Positions 50,560-53,408 of a stretch of 53,408 bases of DNA are shown one piece after another. The notes below the pieces were generated by a model, which saw only the letters and a program-made list of their open reading frames with translations, searched no databases and was not told the origin of the DNA. This stretch comes from Nocardia xishanensis NBRC 101358. GTDB taxonomy: Bacteria > Actinomycetota > Actinomycetes > Mycobacteriales > Mycobacteriaceae. Within the stretch, counting starts at the first letter, position 1, and each line of letters begins with the position of its first letter. Position numbers and translations under genes: made by a program. The stretch is from NCBI RefSeq assembly GCF_001613365.1, contig NZ_BDCF01000057.1, positions 1 to 53,408 of the forward strand, given 5' to 3'.

Positions 50560-52296
50560 GTGCCACCTTCTCAGGGATCGGCGCATCCGCTCAGGTTGCT
50601 CGGCGTCTACGCCGCGCTGCTGGCCGTGATCTATGCGTTGGTGTTCTTCACCGGTGACAAGGCCCCGACCCCCAAGCTCGGCATCGATCTGCAGGGCGGC
50701 ACGCGGGTCACGCTGACCGCCCGCACGCCGGACGGCAGCAAGCCGAGCCAGGACAGCCTGCACAAGGCGCAGGAGATCATCGAGAACCGCGTCAACGGTC
50801 TCGGCGTCTCCGGCTCCGAGGTGGCCATCGAGGGCGACAACATCGTGATCACGGTGCCGGGCGACGACGGCCAGCAGGCGCGCGCGCTCGCCACCACCGC
50901 CAAGCTCTACATCCGTCCGGTGCTGCAGGCTGTGCCCAAGGGTGCGACCGTGCCGCAGGTGCCGCCCGCGCAGCAGCCCGCGCCGGACGCCGGACAGCCC
51001 GCCCCCGTGCCCGCTCCGGCCGAGGCTCCCGCTCCCGAGGCTGCCGCTCCCGAGGCTGCCGCTCCCGGGGCGCCCGCACCGGAAGCGCTCGTCGAGGAGG
51101 CGCCCGCGCCGCAGCAGCGGGTCTTCCCAGCCCAGGCGCCCACTCAGCCCGCTGACCCGAACCAGACTCAGCAGGAAGAGACGCAGCGCGAGATCGCCGC
51201 GGCCAAGGCGACCAGGCAGAGCACCGACCAGGCCACCCAGCAGGCGGCGATGCTCGCGCTCGACTGCACCAAGCCGGACCCGCTCGCGGGCAACGACGAC
51301 CCGAACCTGCCGCTGGTCACCTGCTCGCAGGACGGCACCGAGGTCTTCCTGCTGGACAAGAGCCGCATCGACGGCCAGGAGATCGACAACGCGATCGCCA
51401 ACCTCGATCAGCAGCAGTCGCGCTGGGTGGTCGACCTGAAGTTCAAGTCGACCGGCAGCGACGCTTGGGCGGACCTCACCCGCGAGTACCTCTACAAGCG
51501 CGTCGCGTTCACCCTGGATTCCAAGGTGTTCAGCGCGCCGCAGGTGCAGGCGGGTCCGCAGCTCGGCGGCACCACCCAGATCTCCGGCTCCTTCACCGCC
51601 AAGTCCGCCAAGGAACTGGCGAACACGCTGAAGTACGGTTCGCTGCCGCTGTCGTTCCAGACCTCGGAGGCCGAGACAGTCTCGGCGACCCTTGGCCTCT
51701 CCTCGCTGCGCGCCGGCCTGATCGCGGGCGCGATCGGCTTGGTCGTGGTGCTGCTCTACTGCCTCGCCTACTACCGCATGCTCGGGTTCCTGACGGGTCT
51801 GTCGCTGATCGCGTCCGGCTTCGCCGTGTACGGGATCATGGTGCTGCTCGGGCGATGGATCGGCTTCACCCTCGACCTGGCGGGCATCGCCGGTCTGATC
51901 ATCGGTATCGGCATGACCGCCGACTCGTTCGTCGTGTTCTTCGAACGCATCAAGGACGAGATGCGCGAGGGCCGCAGCTTCCGTTCGGCCGTGCCGCGCG
52001 GCTGGCAGCGGGCCCGCCGCACCATCCTGTCCGGTAACGCGGTGAGCTTCATCGCCGCCGCGGTGCTGTACTGGCTCGCGGCAGGGCAGGTCAAGGGCTT
52101 CGCCTTCACGCTCGGCCTGACCACCGTGCTCGACGTGGTGGTCGTGTTCCTGGTCACGGCGCCGCTGGTGCTGCTGGCCTCGCGGAGCGCGTTCTGGTCG
52201 AAACCGTCGGTCAACGGGCTCGGCGCGATCCAAGAGGTCGCGCGTGAGCGCCGGGCCGCAGAAGCCGCAGTCGCAGAAGGCGTGAGGACGCGATGA
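50560..52296 (+). CDS. secD: Protein translocase subunit SecD
   Basis: A 578-residue SecD: membrane helix 1, then GIDLQGGTRVTL, the large periplasmic P1 region, and five further helices with GLIIGIGMTADSFVVFFERIKDEMR (proton-relay Asp). It pulls preproteins out of SecYEG using the proton gradient. Residues about 125-210 are a Pro/Ala/Glu-rich insert inside P1 with several PAPEA-like units, longer than in most bacteria but seen in other mycolate Actinobacteria. AGGAG precedes GTG 50560. Its stop overlaps the secF start. Confidence 0.95.
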   Translation: MPPSQGSAHPLRLLGVYAALLAVIYALVFFTGDKAPTPKLGIDLQGGTRVTLTARTPDGSKPSQDSLHKAQEIIENRVNGLGVSGSEVAIEGDNIVITVPGDDGQQARALATTAKLYIRPVLQAVPKGATVPQVPPAQQPAPDAGQPAPVPAPAEAPAPEAAAPEAAAPGAPAPEALVEEAPAPQQRVFPAQAPTQPADPNQTQQEETQREIAAAKATRQSTDQATQQAAMLALDCTKPDPLAGNDDPNLPLVTCSQDGTEVFLLDKSRIDGQEIDNAIANLDQQQSRWVVDLKFKSTGSDAWADLTREYLYKRVAFTLDSKVFSAPQVQAGPQLGGTTQISGSFTAKSAKELANTLKYGSLPLSFQTSEAETVSATLGLSSLRAGLIAGAIGLVVVLLYCLAYYRMLGFLTGLSLIASGFAVYGIMVLLGRWIGFTLDLAGIAGLIIGIGMTADSFVVFFERIKDEMREGRSFRSAVPRGWQRARRTILSGNAVSFIAAAVLYWLAAGQVKGFAFTLGLTTVLDVVVVFLVTAPLVLLASRSAFWSKPSVNGLGAIQEVARERRAAEAAVAEGVRTR

Positions 52297-53408
52297 CCAA
52301 CAGCCAGACCAGCCCCTCGCTGCGCAAGGACGCCGAGCGGCCGTTCGACGATTTCGTCCCCGGCCCGAACGCGCCGAAGCACGGCTTCTTCAACCGGCTC
52401 TACACCGGAACCGGCGCGATCGACGTCATCGGCCGCAGGCGGATGTGGTACGGGATCACCGCCGTCATCGTGCTGATCTCGTTGGGCAGCATCGTGTTTC
52501 GCGGGTTCAACTTCGGCATCGACTTCGAGGGCGGCTCGCGCGTCCAGTTCCCGGCGGGCGACGCCACCACCTCCCAGGTGGAGGAGGTGTATCGGGACGC
52601 GATCGGCACCGACCCGGTCTCCGTGCAGACCGTCGGCACCGGGTCGAGCGCGACGATGCTGATCCGCTCCGAGGCGTTGAACGTCCAGCAGATCGACAAG
52701 CTCAACTCAGCCCTGTTCGCGGAGTTCAAGCCGAAGGACAAGAGCGGCAACCCGAGCCGCGCCGCGATCAGCACCTCCGACGTCAGCGAGACCTGGGGCA
52801 GCCAGATCACCGAGAAGGCCCTGCGGGCGCTCGCTGTGTTCCTGGTGATCGTCTCGATCTACATCGCCGTCCGCTTCGAACGCGACATGGCGATCGCCGC
52901 GCTGGCCGCGCTGGTATTCGACGTGCTGGTCACCGCGGGCGTGTACTCGCTGATCGGTTTCGAGGTCACGCCGGCGACCGTCATCGGCATCCTGACGATT
53001 CTCGGCTTCTCGCTCTACGACTCGGTCGTCGTGTTCGACAAGGTCGAGGAGAACACCAGGGGCATCCTGCACCTGAGCCGCCGCACCTACGGCGAACAGG
53101 CCAACCTGGCGATCAACCAGACGCTGATGCGGTCGATCAACACCGCGCTCATCGGCATCCTGCCCATCGTCGGCCTGATGGTGATCGCGGTGTGGATGCT
53201 CGGCGTCGGCACCCTGAAGGACCTGGCGCTGGTGCAGCTGGTCGGCCTGCTGGTCGGCACCTATTCGTCGATCTTCTTCGCCACCCCGCTGCTGGTCTCG
53301 ATCAAGGAGCGCTGGGGCCCGGTGGCGGCGCACACCAAGAAGGTGCAGGCCAAGCGCTCCGGCATCGCCGCGGCGCGGGCAGGCGCGGCAGCCGAGCAAC
53401 GCGCGGTG
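52293..53408 (+). CDS. secF: Protein translocase subunit SecF, 5' part
   Basis: The frame is open for 372 codons to the window edge, so the C-terminus is missing. MTNSQTSPSLRKDAER leads to helix 1 and GIDFEGGSRVQF. The conserved block GILTILGFSLYDSVVVFDKVEENTR and TALIGILPIVGL follow. With SecD it forms the proton-driven SecDF motor. The ATG overlaps the secD stop as ATGA. Confidence 0.95.
   Translation, partial: MTNSQTSPSLRKDAERPFDDFVPGPNAPKHGFFNRLYTGTGAIDVIGRRRMWYGITAVIVLISLGSIVFRGFNFGIDFEGGSRVQFPAGDATTSQVEEVYRDAIGTDPVSVQTVGTGSSATMLIRSEALNVQQIDKLNSALFAEFKPKDKSGNPSRAAISTSDVSETWGSQITEKALRALAVFLVIVSIYIAVRFERDMAIAALAALVFDVLVTAGVYSLIGFEVTPATVIGILTILGFSLYDSVVVFDKVEENTRGILHLSRRTYGEQANLAINQTLMRSINTALIGILPIVGLMVIAVWMLGVGTLKDLALVQLVGLLVGTYSSIFFATPLLVSIKERWGPVAAHTKKVQAKRSGIAAARAGAAAEQRAV

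Noticed and set aside
50236..52233. A 665-codon frame antisense to secD
   Set aside because: Shadow of the strongly conserved secD frame.

Overview
This GC-rich window (many GTG starts, tight ATGA/GTGA overlaps, TAnnnT -10 boxes) comes from a mycolic-acid actinobacterium. It is most like Nocardia, judging by the proteins themselves and by gene order shared with Mycobacterium tuberculosis. That order, recalled from knowledge and not searched here, is the hemY-hemQ-msrB-aftC-protease-ribD-like-zapE block and the thrS-HIT-pgsA-acyltransferase-pimA-Nudix-pdxS-tesB-pdxT-yebC-ruvCAB-yajC-secD-secF block. No phage, IS element or CRISPR array is visible.

Layout. Positions 1-6.8 kb hold the end of hemY and hemQ (coproporphyrin-dependent haem synthesis), then msrB, the arabinofuranosyltransferase aftC, a lipoprotein hydrolase, a RibD-like reductase and zapE. 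Positions 6.8-15.7 kb are accessory: a broken tyrosine-phosphatase gene, an ABC exporter with its own GbsR/MarR-type regulator, an alpha/beta hydrolase, a GNAT enzyme, a P450, a second and badly decayed P450 relic, a flavin monooxygenase with a repetitive tail, and a LysR regulator. Positions 15.7-19.7 kb hold three poorly characterised proteins: a coiled-coil protein with about 31 pentapeptide repeats, a membrane-anchored CoiA-like putative nuclease, and a sigma-region-4/TnsA-like fusion. Positions 19.7-20.6 kb hold four tRNAs, Gly(GCC)-Cys(GCA)-Val(GAC) on the minus strand and Val(CAC) on the plus strand. An 0.8-kb stretch without a recognisable gene follows.

Positions 21.4-28.2 kb carry a long GapB-type GAPDH and two tandem SulP transporter-carbonic anhydrase fusions. 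Each fusion is preceded by a perfect TGTGA-N6-TCACA site at the same distance from a conserved promoter-like element. Positions 28.3-36.3 kb hold a small membrane protein, a FhuF-like Fe-S protein, and the compact thrS-to-Nudix operon that makes phosphatidylinositol and the first PIMs. Positions 36.3-42.8 kb hold a 30-residue small ORF, pdxS behind three 11-bp PdxR-type repeats, an MTB12-like lipoprotein, a uridine-kinase-like protein without a P-loop, tesB, pdxT, a papain-like cysteine peptidase and yebC.

Positions 43.1-53.4 kb hold a small DUF5988-like protein, a macrodomain protein, an SOS-boxed ruvCAB operon, a GtrA protein, a four-copy DivIVA-motif protein, and a divergent TetR regulator/Baeyer-Villiger monooxygenase pair around a clear operator. 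The protein-translocase genes yajC, secD and secF close the window, and secF runs off the end.

The most notable items are the duplicated SulP-CA regulatory module, the three-gene cluster at 15.7-19.5 kb, the four-repeat DivIVA protein, the leaderless papain-like peptidase, and several enzyme-like proteins whose key active-site motif is missing. Many genes appear to be transcribed without a leader, and this was used to choose several start codons.
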